Shown here piece by piece: positions 35,899 to 45,640 of a DNA stretch of 64,000 nucleotides. A program made the position numbers and the translations under genes. Source of the stretch: Allomuricauda sp. (GTDB taxonomy: Bacteria; Bacteroidota; Bacteroidia; Flavobacteriales; Flavobacteriaceae); contig JASBTQ010000002.1 of the NCBI GenBank assembly GCA_030148335.1, positions 124,001-188,000 on the forward strand. The letters run 5' to 3'. The notes under the pieces are model-generated. The model had not been told where the DNA came from and did no database searches. It was given only the letters and a program-made list of their open reading frames with translations. Numbering within the stretch: position 1 is the first letter of the stretch; every line of letters starts with the position of its first letter.

Positions 35899-36600
35899 AT
35901 GATAGAAATCAAAGATCTTCATAAATCCTATAAAATGGGCAGCAATTCCCTTCATGTGCTGAAAGGGATCAACTTTAAAGTGGAAGAAGGGGAACTGGTG
36001 GCCATTATGGGATCTTCAGGATCGGGAAAGTCCACTTTGTTGAATATTTTAGGGATGTTGGACGGAGCCGATTCGGGGGAATATACCTTGGACAACGTGC
36101 CCATAAAAAACCTGAGCGAGACCAAGGCGGCCCAGTATAGGAACAAATTCTTGGGTTTCATCTTCCAGTCATTCAACTTGATCAACTATAAAAGTGCCCT
36201 TGAAAATGTGGCACTGCCCTTATATTATCAAAAAGTCCCCAGAAAGGAGCGTCAGGAGAAGGCGATGAAATACTTGGACAGGGTGGGACTGAAACCTTGG
36301 GCCGCGCATCTGCCCAGCGAGCTATCCGGGGGACAAAAACAACGGGTGGCCATAGCCAGGGCCATGGCTGCTGAACCCAAAGTGCTTTTGGCGGATGAGC
36401 CAACAGGTGCCTTGGACAGTAAAACTTCCTATGAGGTCATGGACCTGATCCAGAAAATCAATGACGATGGCAACACCATTTTGGTGGTGACCCACGAAGA
36501 GGACATAGCCCACATGTGCAAGCGTATTGTGCACCTGAAGGACGGTGTGATCGTTGAGGACAAGAAAATAGAACAAGTAAGGGCAGAGCAGTATGTTTGA
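35899..36600 (+). CDS. ABC transporter ATP-binding protein (MacB/LolD type)
   Basis: The only ATPase in the efflux cluster, so presumably it powers all four permeases. The 233-residue protein has Walker A GSSGSGKSTL (about residues 38-47), Q-loop FQSFNL, signature LSGGQKQR (about 142-149), Walker B VLLADEPTGALD and switch histidine THEED. The LolD/MacB group shows in the K-x-Y plus T-K-A-A-Q-Y-R-N-K-F-LGF segment. It overlaps the third permease by 8 bases. Confidence 0.96.
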   Translation: MIEIKDLHKSYKMGSNSLHVLKGINFKVEEGELVAIMGSSGSGKSTLLNILGMLDGADSGEYTLDNVPIKNLSETKAAQYRNKFLGFIFQSFNLINYKSALENVALPLYYQKVPRKERQEKAMKYLDRVGLKPWAAHLPSELSGGQKQRVAIARAMAAEPKVLLADEPTGALDSKTSYEVMDLIQKINDDGNTILVVTHEEDIAHMCKRIVHLKDGVIVEDKKIEQVRAEQYV

Positions 36601-37822
36601 TCGCGATGTTTGGCAGGAAATATTCAACACGCTTAAGACCAATAAGCTAAGGACCTTTTTGACAGGGTTTTCGGTGGGATGGGCCATCTTTATCTTGGTA
36701 ATGCTCTTGGCCTCCGTGAATGGTATGCAGAATGGTTTTGTGGGCCAGTTCAATGACGATGCCACCAACTCGGTCTTCGTCCGCCCAGGGACCACTTCGG
36801 AAGCCTATGCAGGCTTTGAGGCGGGCAGAAGGATACAATTGAAAAATGACGATGTTGAATACATCAAAAAGAGTTTCCCTGAAGACGTTGAATATATAAG
36901 TGCACGGTATTATGCCAATGCGACGGCCAGGTACAAGAGTGAAACAGGGTCATATTCGGTGCAAGCGGTAAATCCGGACCATCAGGCCATAGAAAAGACC
37001 CTTCTGTCTGCTGGCAGGTATATTAATGAGGCAGATGTGGTCAACAAGGCCAAAGTGGCCGTCATTGGACGAAAAGTGGCCGAAGACCTCTTTAAGGAAG
37101 AAGACCCATTGGGAAAATTTGTGGAATTCAATGGACTGCCTTTCCGGGTGATAGGAATTTTCACCGATGATGGGGACGACAATGCCGAACGGGGCATATA
37201 TGCACCCATAAGCACCTATCAACGGATCTATGGCAATACCAACGACATCAACATGATCGCGCTTACCTATAACCCGACCTATGATCTCACAAAGGCATTG
37301 GAGTTTTCAAGAAGATTGGAAGATCTGATGAAGAGAAGGCATAAAGTAGACCCCGAAGACCAAGCTGGGTTATATGTGTTCAACTATGCCGAGGCTTTTG
37401 AGAACATCAGCAGCTTTACAGCAGTGCTCAAAGGAATTGGTGTAGGGGTGGGCTTTTTAATACTGATTGCGGGAATCGTGGGCATTGGAAACATCATGGT
37501 GTTCACGATCAAGGAACGCACCAAGGAAATCGGCGTGCGCAAGGCACTGGGGGCCAGACCTCGACAAATCGTCAACCTGGTCTTGTTGGAATCGGTCTTT
37601 ATCACATCACTTTCCGGTTTTGTGGGACTGTTGTTCGCATGGATCATATTGGCCGCATTGGGCCCCATGTTCCAGACCCCGGCATTCAGCAATCCCTCGG
37701 TAAATGCCTCCACTGTGATAACGGCCACCATCATCCTGATCATAGCAGGTGTTCTGGCGGGCCTCATACCGGCCATGAAGGCCGCGAACGTTAAACCCAT
37801 TGTTGCACTAAGTGATAAATAG
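36593..37822 (+). CDS. MacB-type ABC transporter permease (third of four)
   Basis: Permease of 409 residues with an N-terminal helix, periplasmic core and three C-terminal helices; coupling segment KERTKEIGVRKALGARPRQ. The N-terminus (MFDRDVWQEIFNTLKTNK) resembles the first permease more than its immediate partner, which supports duplication of the permease pair. It starts within the end of the ATPase gene and the fourth permease begins 2 bases after its stop. Confidence 0.92.
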   Translation: MFDRDVWQEIFNTLKTNKLRTFLTGFSVGWAIFILVMLLASVNGMQNGFVGQFNDDATNSVFVRPGTTSEAYAGFEAGRRIQLKNDDVEYIKKSFPEDVEYISARYYANATARYKSETGSYSVQAVNPDHQAIEKTLLSAGRYINEADVVNKAKVAVIGRKVAEDLFKEEDPLGKFVEFNGLPFRVIGIFTDDGDDNAERGIYAPISTYQRIYGNTNDINMIALTYNPTYDLTKALEFSRRLEDLMKRRHKVDPEDQAGLYVFNYAEAFENISSFTAVLKGIGVGVGFLILIAGIVGIGNIMVFTIKERTKEIGVRKALGARPRQIVNLVLLESVFITSLSGFVGLLFAWIILAALGPMFQTPAFSNPSVNASTVITATIILIIAGVLAGLIPAMKAANVKPIVALSDK

Positions 37823-37824
37823 TT

Positions 37825-39081
37825 ATGTGGTTATTTGATAGGGACTTGTGGATCGAAATATTTCATACGCTGGGCAAAAATATGTTCAGGACCTTTTTGA
37901 CCATGTTGGGGGTCATCTTCGCGATGATCATCTTGGTGCTGCTACTGGGCTCTGCCAACGGGATGAGCAATGGGTTCAACAAGATCTTTGCCGGCACCGC
38001 TTCCAACAGCCTTTTTGTTTGGGGGCAATCCACCTCAGAGCCCTACAAAGGCTTTGAAAGGGGGAGAAGGATTCGCTACAAAATTGAGGACGCCGAGATC
38101 TTGAAAAGACAAATCCCTGAAATTGAAGTGCTGGCCCCTAGGATAGAATTGGCAAGCCATAGGGAAATAGTGACCGTTTACCGGAATGGTCGTACAAGTG
38201 GATCAGCCGTATATGGTGATTATCCAGAAATAGACAATATCACCAAAAAGAAATTGGTGGAGGGCAGGTTCTTGAACCAAACCGATATCGACCATTCCAA
38301 AAAAGTATGTGTCATCGGGGAAGAAACCTATAAACTGCTCTTTGAAAAAGGGGAAAAGGCCATTGGGCAGGACATCCGTATCAATGGGGTCTATTTTTCC
38401 GTGGTGGGCATGTACAAACCCAACAACAACATCAACATTGATGGCGAGAATGCGGTTTTCATTCCCTTTACCACCTTCCAAAAAGCATTCAATTCCGGAG
38501 ATCGTATGGGATGGATGGCCATAGCAGTGGAACCCAATACCAAGGTGGCCGTAGTGGAAAAGCAGATCAAGGACATTCTGAAGGCCAAATACGATATCCA
38601 TCCAAAGGATGAACGGGCCATAGGCAGTTTTGATATGTCCGAGATATTCAACAACATCAACGCATTTACCACGGTGCTCCAAGGGTTCTCGTTTTTCGTG
38701 GGCATCTTTACCCTCTTGGCGGGAGTAATCGCCATTAGCAACATCCTTTTGATCACCGTCAAGGAAAGGACACAGGAAATAGGGGTGAGAAGGGCACTCG
38801 GGGCCACACCCAAAATAGTAAAGCGACAGATTCTATTGGAAGCCATTGTGCTGACAGCATTTGCGGGATTGGTGGGGTTTGCCATCTCCGTGGGCATATT
38901 GTCCATCATGAATTCCATGTGGGGAAGCGGTGAAGATTTTCCCTTTGTGAACCCCATGATCAGTATTCCCCAGTTCATCATATCATTTTTACTGATGGTG
39001 GGCCTAAGTGTGCTCATCGGACTTTTGCCCGCAAACAGGGCCGTGAAGATCAGGCCCATAGAAGCATTGAGAGAAGAATAA
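37825..39081 (+). CDS. MacB-type ABC transporter permease (fourth of four)
   Basis: Permease of 418 residues with the same architecture; coupling segment KERTQEIGVRRALGATPKI. It pairs with the third permease and mirrors the second. The spacing (2 bases) implies translational coupling. The second adaptor gene follows after 47 bases. Confidence 0.92.
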   Translation: MWLFDRDLWIEIFHTLGKNMFRTFLTMLGVIFAMIILVLLLGSANGMSNGFNKIFAGTASNSLFVWGQSTSEPYKGFERGRRIRYKIEDAEILKRQIPEIEVLAPRIELASHREIVTVYRNGRTSGSAVYGDYPEIDNITKKKLVEGRFLNQTDIDHSKKVCVIGEETYKLLFEKGEKAIGQDIRINGVYFSVVGMYKPNNNINIDGENAVFIPFTTFQKAFNSGDRMGWMAIAVEPNTKVAVVEKQIKDILKAKYDIHPKDERAIGSFDMSEIFNNINAFTTVLQGFSFFVGIFTLLAGVIAISNILLITVKERTQEIGVRRALGATPKIVKRQILLEAIVLTAFAGLVGFAISVGILSIMNSMWGSGEDFPFVNPMISIPQFIISFLLMVGLSVLIGLLPANRAVKIRPIEALREE

Positions 39082-39128
39082 AAAATAAGCAATCAACACA
39101 ATTAAATAACGAAATCAAATAAGCACTA

Positions 39129-40244
39129 ATGAACAAGTATGTAAAGTACGGATTGATCGGAATAGTGGTCATAGGGATAATGGCTGCCATTGTTTACTTT
39201 TTAAAGCAGAACAGTACCCCTGTGGAACTCTACAAGACCGAATCCCCTGAGCGAAAGGATATCGTCAACAAAGTGATCGTTACAGGAAAGGTCATCCCAG
39301 AAGATGAGATCAACATAAAACCCCAAATATCCGGGATCATTGACAGGATACTTTTGGAAGAGGGAGTACAGGTAAAGGCAGGCGATCTTATCGCTGTCAT
39401 CAAAGTGGTGCCCAATGAGCAGTCTCTGAACCAAGCTGCTGGACGGGTACGCAATGCCGAACTGGCCTTGAACAATGCCAAGATTGAATTTGATAGGAAC
39501 AAGACTCTCTTTGATAAAGGGGTCATTTCCAACCAAGAATTCAACAATCAGAAACTAACATACGATCAAGCCGTACAAGAGCTGAAAAATGCCCAGGCCG
39601 ATTACCAGATCATCCGAAAAGGGTCTGCCGGGGGCTCTGTAAGTGCCAACACCAATATCACGGCGACCGTATCAGGGACCATTCTTGAAATTCCGGTAAA
39701 GGAAGGTGATCAGGTAATCCAAAGTAACAACTTTAATGAAGGTACCACCATTGCCACCATTGCAGATATGACCCGCATGATTTTCGAAGGGGAAGTAGAT
39801 GAGGCCGAAGTGGGCAAATTGAAAGTGGGTATGCCTTTGGAAATCAGCTTGGGAGCATTGGAAACAGAAAAGTTTGATGCCAAGTTGAAGTTCATCGCCC
39901 CAAAAGGTGTGGAAGAAGAAGGTGCCGTACAGTTCAAGATAGAGGGTGATCTTACCATTCCCGATAGCACAGCCTATGTGCGTGCAGGCTACAGTGCCAA
40001 TGCGTCCATTGTCTTGGAAGAAAAGAAAGACGTCCTTTCCATAAAAGAAGCCCTTTTGCAGTTTGACAAGGATACCGAAAAACCATATGTGGAGGTTGAG
40101 GTTGCCGAGAACAAGTTTGAGCGTAAGGAACTGGAACTGGGGGTTAGTGACGGAATCGATGTGGAAGTAGTATCGGGCATTGACGAAGATGCCAAGATCA
40201 AGGTGTGGAACAAGTTGGAGAAGAAATCCGATGACGTTGATTGA
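39129..40244 (+). CDS. Periplasmic adaptor (HlyD/MacA-like membrane fusion protein), second copy
   Basis: Adaptor of 371 residues, clearly a paralogue of the one at 34690: same anchor, same lipoyl halves (INIKPQISGIIDRILLEEG and TVSGTILEIPVKEGDQVIQ), and the nearly identical segments SNNFNEGTTIA and ELGVSDGI in both. It overlaps the frame of the TolC gene but the real TolC start lies beyond its stop. Confidence 0.92.
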   Translation: MNKYVKYGLIGIVVIGIMAAIVYFLKQNSTPVELYKTESPERKDIVNKVIVTGKVIPEDEINIKPQISGIIDRILLEEGVQVKAGDLIAVIKVVPNEQSLNQAAGRVRNAELALNNAKIEFDRNKTLFDKGVISNQEFNNQKLTYDQAVQELKNAQADYQIIRKGSAGGSVSANTNITATVSGTILEIPVKEGDQVIQSNNFNEGTTIATIADMTRMIFEGEVDEAEVGKLKVGMPLEISLGALETEKFDAKLKFIAPKGVEEEGAVQFKIEGDLTIPDSTAYVRAGYSANASIVLEEKKDVLSIKEALLQFDKDTEKPYVEVEVAENKFERKELELGVSDGIDVEVVSGIDEDAKIKVWNKLEKKSDDVD

Positions 40245-40288
40245 TGACGACCGATCAAAATAAGGAACGAACAAAAATCAAAAAACGA

Positions 40289-41635
40289 ATGAAAAATACT
40301 ATAACGACCCTACTGTTGTTCACCGTCCTCTTGTCCAGTGCCCAAGTGCGCAAATGGACCCTTCAGGAATGTGTGGAGTATGCAGTGGAGCACAATTTGA
40401 CCATAGAACAGTTTGAACTGGACCTGGAAAATGCAAAGATCGACAAATCCGATGCACTCGGGAATTTTCTCCCAAGTCTCAGTGGTTCCACATCTGCATC
40501 CAGCAATACGGGTTTCTCCATCAACCCCACGAACAACTTGCCCACGAACAGTACAGCGTTCAACGTAAATGCAAGTTTAACGTCCAATGTTACCCTGTTC
40601 GATGGACTCCGTAACGTGTACCAAATGAACCGGGCAAAGATGAACGCCATTGCCAACCAGTACCGTCTGGACAATCTGAAGGACGATATTCGGTTGAATG
40701 TGGCCAATGCCTATCTGCAGGTACTCTCCGGGAAGGAGCAGTTGAAGACGTTCAGGGCACAATATGCGGTGACCGAGCAAGATCTGAAGCGTACCAAGGA
40801 GTTAGTGGAATCGGGAGTATTGCCGAGGGGCGATTTGTTGGAGGTTGAGGCCACGGCTGCCAATCAACAGCAACAGATTGTGAATGGTGAGGCTACCGTC
40901 CTGATTGCCCGTGTCAACCTCGCCCAATTATTGCAGATTACGGATTATGAAAATTTTGACATCGCAGAGGAAGAGTTTGATATTCCGCCTTCCGACATCT
41001 TGAACAATTCCGCAAAGGTTATTTTTAACACGGCATTGACCTTTAGGAACGACATTAAACTCTCGGAATCCAATGTGGAATTGGCCAAGGAAGACCTCAA
41101 GATTGCCAAAGGGGCCTACTTGCCCACCCTTGGAGCTTTCTTCCAGTATGGGACAAGATATTCCGATGTTACACAGATACCGGATGGGAACGGGGGGAGC
41201 TATACTCCGAATTTGACCGATCAGTTGTGGATCTTTGATGGTATAAGCTATGGCGCCCAATTGAACATTCCCATTTTCAACGGATGGAGTACGCGAAACA
41301 ATGTAAAACGCTCCACCATTGGTCTGGAAAAGGCAAAATTGCAATTGGAGCAGGACAAGTTGGCTTTGGAGAACACCATACAGCAAGCCTATGTGGATGT
41401 CAGTACCTTTGAAAAGGCCTACGAGGCTGCCCTAAAAACGTTGGAGGCCCGTACTTTGGCCCTGGAATATGCCAAGGAACGCTATGACAATGGCTTGATG
41501 AACGCCTTCGATTTTGGTCAGGCACAGGCTAGGGTGGACAATGCACAGGCCGATGTGATCCGTACCAAGTACGACTACATCTTCCGATTGAAAATATTGG
41601 AGTTCTATTTTGGTATGCCCATTACCCTAAACTAG
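40289..41635 (+). CDS. TolC-family outer-membrane efflux channel
   Basis: Outer-membrane exit duct for the ABC efflux pump. The start at 40289 (MKNTITTLLLFTVLLSSAQ) gives a clean signal peptide and 448 residues, typical of TolC; the frame is open from 40241 but those 16 residues are charged and precede the signal. Two repeats of the OEP domain are visible (WTLQECVEYAVEHNL at the start, coiled-coil segments around residues 130-210 and 340-410). It is the only channel in the cluster and serves both adaptors. Confidence 0.94.
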   Translation: MKNTITTLLLFTVLLSSAQVRKWTLQECVEYAVEHNLTIEQFELDLENAKIDKSDALGNFLPSLSGSTSASSNTGFSINPTNNLPTNSTAFNVNASLTSNVTLFDGLRNVYQMNRAKMNAIANQYRLDNLKDDIRLNVANAYLQVLSGKEQLKTFRAQYAVTEQDLKRTKELVESGVLPRGDLLEVEATAANQQQQIVNGEATVLIARVNLAQLLQITDYENFDIAEEEFDIPPSDILNNSAKVIFNTALTFRNDIKLSESNVELAKEDLKIAKGAYLPTLGAFFQYGTRYSDVTQIPDGNGGSYTPNLTDQLWIFDGISYGAQLNIPIFNGWSTRNNVKRSTIGLEKAKLQLEQDKLALENTIQQAYVDVSTFEKAYEAALKTLEARTLALEYAKERYDNGLMNAFDFGQAQARVDNAQADVIRTKYDYIFRLKILEFYFGMPITLN

Positions 41636-41643
41636 TATCTTTG
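41610..41643 (+). promoter_or_regulatory. Promoter of tsaB (TTG ... TATCTTTG)
   Basis: TTG at 41610-41612, within the end of the TolC gene, and TATCTTTG at 41636-41643 just after its stop are 26 bases apart. The tsaB ATG at 41652 follows 8 bases later, so tsaB is not dependent on the efflux transcript and has a very short leader. Confidence 0.75.
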
Positions 41644-41651
41644 TGGCCGCT

Positions 41652-42323
41652 ATGGCCATAATACTCAATTTAGAAACAGCAACCACCAATTGCTCCGTGA
41701 GCATTTCCAAAGGGAATGAAACCATTTCCCTGAAAGAGAACAATGCGGCAGACTATTCGCACTCGGAACAATTGCACCTATTTATCAAAGAAGCCTTGGA
41801 AGAGGCTTCTTTGTCATTTTCAGACCTTGATGCCATTGCCATCAGCAAGGGGCCGGGATCATACACGGGGCTCCGTATCGGGGTCTCTTCGGCCAAGGGA
41901 CTTTGTTTCTCTTTGGGCCTTCCCTTGATTTCAGTACCTACTTTGCAGAGCATGGCCTATCAGGTGAAATTGGAAAAAGGGGAATTGGCGATACCCGTTC
42001 TCGATGCGAGACGAATGGAAGTCTATTCCTGTGTGTACGATGGGAATTATGAAGAAATCAGGGAGACACGTGCAGAAATTATCACCGAAAACGCATTCTC
42101 TGATTTTGTGTCCGATAAAAAAGTGTTCGTCGTTGGCAGTGGGGCCCAAAAATGCAAGGACATCCTCCAACATCCCAATTTTCATTTTGATGAAACCATA
42201 GTCCCATCCGCAGCACAGATGGGACCTATTGCCTATAAAAAATATCAAGCCGAACAGTTTGAGGATGTGGCCTATTTTGAGCCCTATTATCTAAAGGATT
42301 TTGTGCTCCAGACCAAAAAATAA
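41652..42323 (+). CDS. tsaB: tRNA threonylcarbamoyladenosine biosynthesis protein TsaB
   Basis: Partner of TsaD in making the t6A modification of ANN-decoding tRNAs. The 223-residue protein has the ASKHA start MAIILNLETATTNCSVSI and the conserved ISKGPGSYTGLRIGVSSAKGL. A GTG at 41643 would add three residues but lies inside the promoter box, so the ATG at 41652 is preferred. It converges on the MscS gene with only 3 bases between the stops. Confidence 0.95.
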   Translation: MAIILNLETATTNCSVSISKGNETISLKENNAADYSHSEQLHLFIKEALEEASLSFSDLDAIAISKGPGSYTGLRIGVSSAKGLCFSLGLPLISVPTLQSMAYQVKLEKGELAIPVLDARRMEVYSCVYDGNYEEIRETRAEIITENAFSDFVSDKKVFVVGSGAQKCKDILQHPNFHFDETIVPSAAQMGPIAYKKYQAEQFEDVAYFEPYYLKDFVLQTKK

Positions 42324-42326
42324 CCC

Positions 42327-43148
42327 CTACAATGCTTTGTGCATGACCCTTTGAGGGAACGGAATTTCAATGCCAGCGGCATCAAATTGCAATTTCATTT
42401 GTTCCATTACATAAAAATGAGCGGACCAGAACACGTCGTTATTGGCCCAAAAGCGAAGCGTGAGGTTCACTGAACTGTCGGCAAGAGCTCCCACATATAC
42501 CTCTGGTGCAGGTTCGGTGTTGATGTTAGGGTTGTCGGCACAGATTTTGAGCAATATTTCCTTGGCTTCCTTGATGTTCGACCCATAGCCTATGCCCACA
42601 TCGATTTTGTCACGTCGCGTGTTTTCCATGTTATAGTTCACAATATTGCCGTTGGACAATTGGCCATTGGGGATAATGGCAATTTGGTTGCCAAAGGTGC
42701 TGAGTTTGGTGTTGAAGATGGAGATTTCCTTTACAGTGCCATCCACTCCCTGGGCAGAGATCCAGTCCCCTACCTTGAATGGCTTAAAAATCAAGATAAG
42801 GACCCCGCCCGCAAAATTGGCCAAGGACCCTTGCAGTGCCAAACCAATGGCCAGTCCCGCAGCACCTATAATGGCGACCAGTGATGAGGTCTTGACACCC
42901 AATTGGGTCACGACAAGGACAAACAACATGATTTTGAGCGCAATGCTGATAAAGCTCTGCATGAAAGATTCCAACGTTTCGTCATAGTCCTTTTTGTCGA
43001 AAAACCTCCTCACCATTTTATTGAACAACTTGATGGCCCAAAGTCCAAAAAAGAATATGACAATGGCCAAGAGGATATTGGGGATTACTCCAAATGCCCA
43101 TTCAATGGCCTGATCGACGTATTCTTGGTAATTTTCCAATTCTTTCAT
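42327..43148 (-). CDS. MscS-family small mechanosensitive channel
   Basis: Inner-membrane channel that releases solutes under hypo-osmotic stress. The 273-residue length is that of the E. coli MscS core. Three helices (about residues 20-110) lead into the pore helix with LQGSLANFAGGVLILIFKPFKVGDW, the MscS signature, and a cytoplasmic beta/alpha domain follows. The start at 43148 (MKELENYQEYVDQAI) is the family start; the frame is open to 43295 with no similarity. Confidence 0.94.
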   Translation of the reverse strand: MKELENYQEYVDQAIEWAFGVIPNILLAIVIFFFGLWAIKLFNKMVRRFFDKKDYDETLESFMQSFISIALKIMLFVLVVTQLGVKTSSLVAIIGAAGLAIGLALQGSLANFAGGVLILIFKPFKVGDWISAQGVDGTVKEISIFNTKLSTFGNQIAIIPNGQLSNGNIVNYNMENTRRDKIDVGIGYGSNIKEAKEILLKICADNPNINTEPAPEVYVGALADSSVNLTLRFWANNDVFWSAHFYVMEQMKLQFDAAGIEIPFPQRVMHKAL

Positions 43149-43221
43149 AATGGTTTTTTGTTTTAGTGTTACTCTAAATGAATGTTCGAATGATATTAAA
43201 AAATTAAAATGTAAACAAATG

Positions 43222-45267
43222 TTATTCCATTGGGCCATGGATTTCTTTACATACGTCCTCAATTGTTTCGACAGGTAGCTTACAGGCACCCTCAATGCAC
43301 ACGTAGGCCAATGTCTTGTCCTTCATATACCTATTTTTCAATGGCTCGATGTGCCCCTCTTCTGGACAACCGACCAAGAAACTGTTCGGTACATATCTTT
43401 TGCCGATGTCCAAAGCCATGGCTTTGTAATCCTTGCCCACTATGGCAATCTCATAAAAGTCCTGGTTATAAAACAGCACCAAATGGAGCCAATTGGAAAA
43501 CCCATGTGCACTTCGTAAAAAATCCTTCTGCACGTTTTTGAGCATCTGTTTGGGCAACTCGCCATAGCCTTCACTTGGAAAGATCTTGTCCATTTTGAAC
43601 AGGTTGATGGCCATGATGGAGTTGGAAGAGGAAATCACATTGTCGTTGGTCTCGATACTTCTTCGGATGAGCGACTGGTCCTTGTCCGAAGTATAAAAGA
43701 ACATTCCTGAGTCTCCATCAAAAAAATGCAATCGGGTATGGTCTAGCAGTTTTTTGCCCAAATCGAGCCATTTTTCATCAAAAGTGACCTCATATAAGAC
43801 CAAAAAGGCCTCGATCACCGTCGCATAATCTTCCAAGAAGGCATTGATGGTGCTTTTCCCGTTCTTGTGGTTCCGATACAGGGAAAAATCTTCCTTGATC
43901 ATTTCCCGCTCAAGGAATTCGGCATTTTGGAGGGCCAGTTCCAAATACGCTTTGTGACCAACATACCTGAACGCATCCACCAGACCTTTAAGCATCAATC
44001 CGTTCCATGAGGTCAGGATTTTGTCGTCCAATCGGGGTTTCGGGCGTTTGGCCCTTTCTTTTTTCAACAAAGACAGGGCTTTTCCCATTTTCTCTTCAAG
44101 ATTGGAAACGGAAATTCCATGCTTTTTGGCAATTTCCACATCGGACTTGTCCCGGATCAGTACATAGTTTTCTTCCTCCCAAAGACCGTAGGAATTGATA
44201 TTATAGTAATCTTGAAAAATGTCAAAATAGGTTCCCAAAAGCCCAATGAGTTCCTCTTTGGTCCACACATAAAAAGCACCTTCCTCCAGTTCCCCCTTCC
44301 CATCCAGGCTATCAGCATCCAAAGAAGAATAAAAACCGCCGCTCTCGTCCATCAGTTCATCTTTTACAAAGGCGATTGTTCCCTCGACCACGGCTTTATA
44401 GGTTTCATTTTTGGTGGCTGCGTAGGCCTTGGCATAGAGACTGATCAGCTGCCCATTGTCGTACAGCATTTTTTCAAAATGGGGCACGTGCCATTTGATG
44501 TCCACGGCATATCGTGAAAATCCACCGCCCACGTGGTCATAGATCCCGCCATAGGCCATTCGGGTCAGGGTCGTGTCCACAAATTCGAGTAGTTCGGGTT
44601 TGTTGGTGGCCGTGGCATAGTGTAGTAAAAAATCCCAATGGTTGGGCATCATGAACTTGGGTGCGCGCTTGTGTCCGCCCAAAAAAGTATCGAAATGGCC
44701 CGACCAATTTTGAACGGCATCGTCCAATTGCTCCAAAGAGAACAGTTCCTTGTCTTTTGAGGGTTCCACCAAATTGATGGCGTACAGCCCATTGGCGAGG
44801 TCGGTGGCATATTGCACCACCCTGTCCCTGTCGTTTTTGTATAGTCCCGCCAGTTGTTGCAGCACATTGGTCCAACCCTCTTTGGGGAGGTAGGTGCCGC
44901 CCCAGAACGGTCTGCCGTCGGGCAGGGCAACGATATTAAGGGGCCAGCCCCCTTGTCCTGAGATCATTTGGATGGCATCCATATAGATCTGGTCCACATC
45001 GGGCCGTTCCTCCCTATCGATTTTAATATTGATGAAATGCCCGTTCATCACTTGGGCCACGTCTTCATTTTCGAAACACTCTTTCTCCATCACATGGCAC
45101 CAGTGGCAGGCGGCATATCCTATACTGATGATGAGCAGCTTGTCCTCCCTTTGTGCACGTTCCAGGACTTTGGGTCCCCAAGCTTCCCAGTTTACGGGAT
45201 TGTGGGCGTGCTGCAACAGATAAGGGCTGGTCTCGAGGATGAGAGCGTTCGTATGTTTGTGGGTCAC
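43222..45267 (-). CDS. DUF255 thioredoxin domain protein (YyaL-like)
   Basis: Member of the widespread DUF255/YyaL/spermatogenesis-associated 20 family, exact role unknown. The 681-residue protein starts with a thioredoxin-like domain (SPYLLQHAHNPVNW and CHWCHVMEKECFEN, with a C-x2-C pair around residues 54-57), followed by a six-hairpin glycosidase-like region (about 200-650; GGIYDHVGGGFSRYAVD, DADSLDGKGELEEGAFY). Cytosolic; no signal peptide. It lies upstream of the MscS gene on the same strand, 73 bases away. Confidence 0.93.
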   Translation of the reverse strand: MTHKHTNALILETSPYLLQHAHNPVNWEAWGPKVLERAQREDKLLIISIGYAACHWCHVMEKECFENEDVAQVMNGHFINIKIDREERPDVDQIYMDAIQMISGQGGWPLNIVALPDGRPFWGGTYLPKEGWTNVLQQLAGLYKNDRDRVVQYATDLANGLYAINLVEPSKDKELFSLEQLDDAVQNWSGHFDTFLGGHKRAPKFMMPNHWDFLLHYATATNKPELLEFVDTTLTRMAYGGIYDHVGGGFSRYAVDIKWHVPHFEKMLYDNGQLISLYAKAYAATKNETYKAVVEGTIAFVKDELMDESGGFYSSLDADSLDGKGELEEGAFYVWTKEELIGLLGTYFDIFQDYYNINSYGLWEEENYVLIRDKSDVEIAKKHGISVSNLEEKMGKALSLLKKERAKRPKPRLDDKILTSWNGLMLKGLVDAFRYVGHKAYLELALQNAEFLEREMIKEDFSLYRNHKNGKSTINAFLEDYATVIEAFLVLYEVTFDEKWLDLGKKLLDHTRLHFFDGDSGMFFYTSDKDQSLIRRSIETNDNVISSSNSIMAINLFKMDKIFPSEGYGELPKQMLKNVQKDFLRSAHGFSNWLHLVLFYNQDFYEIAIVGKDYKAMALDIGKRYVPNSFLVGCPEEGHIEPLKNRYMKDKTLAYVCIEGACKLPVETIEDVCKEIHGPME

Positions 45268-45323
45268 GCTGCTTGTTTTGAGATTATAAATTCCTGTGTT
45301 TGTGATAAATGGCTTTTGGACAT

Positions 45324-45347
45324 AAAAAAAGCGTCCTAAAAGGACGC
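45324..45347 (-). terminator. Terminator after the dodecin gene
   Basis: On the minus strand, GCGTCC and GGACGC form a 6-base-pair stem with a 5-base loop followed by a run of seven T. It lies 23 bases after the dodecin stop. Confidence 0.8.
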
Positions 45348-45369
45348 AATTTCATTTTTCTAAAGGGAA

Positions 45370-45576
45370 TCATTGCACCTCAAAGGTGATTTTGACGTTT
45401 ACCCTGTAATCATCGATCTTTCCATTTTTTACGGTAGCACTTTGCTCGTTCACATAGATGGAACGGATGTTCTTTACGGATTTCGAGGCTTGTTCCAATG
45501 CATTTTTTGTTGCGTCTTCCCAACTTACATTTGAATTTGCCAATACTTCAATAACTTTTAAAACTGCCATGGTCAA
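45370..45576 (-). CDS. Dodecin-family flavin-binding protein
   Basis: Small protein that forms a hollow dodecamer storing flavins. The 68-residue sequence has the dodecin strand-helix-strand-strand order, with KVIEVLANSNVSWEDATKNALEQ at the N-terminus (the S-x-x-S-W-E-D-A segment whose Trp stacks on the flavin) and DYRVNVKITFEVQ at the end. It is a single gene with its own terminator. Confidence 0.93.
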   Translation of the reverse strand: MTMAVLKVIEVLANSNVSWEDATKNALEQASKSVKNIRSIYVNEQSATVKNGKIDDYRVNVKITFEVQ

Positions 45577-45640
45577 TGTTTTTTAATTTCCTTCAATTTA
45601 ATGAATTTTGACCACAATAAGGCAAGGAAATCCTTTAAAA

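Noticed and set aside
43149..43295. Longer start for the MscS channel
   Set aside because: The additional 49 residues run into the neighbouring gene and are unlike any MscS N-terminus.
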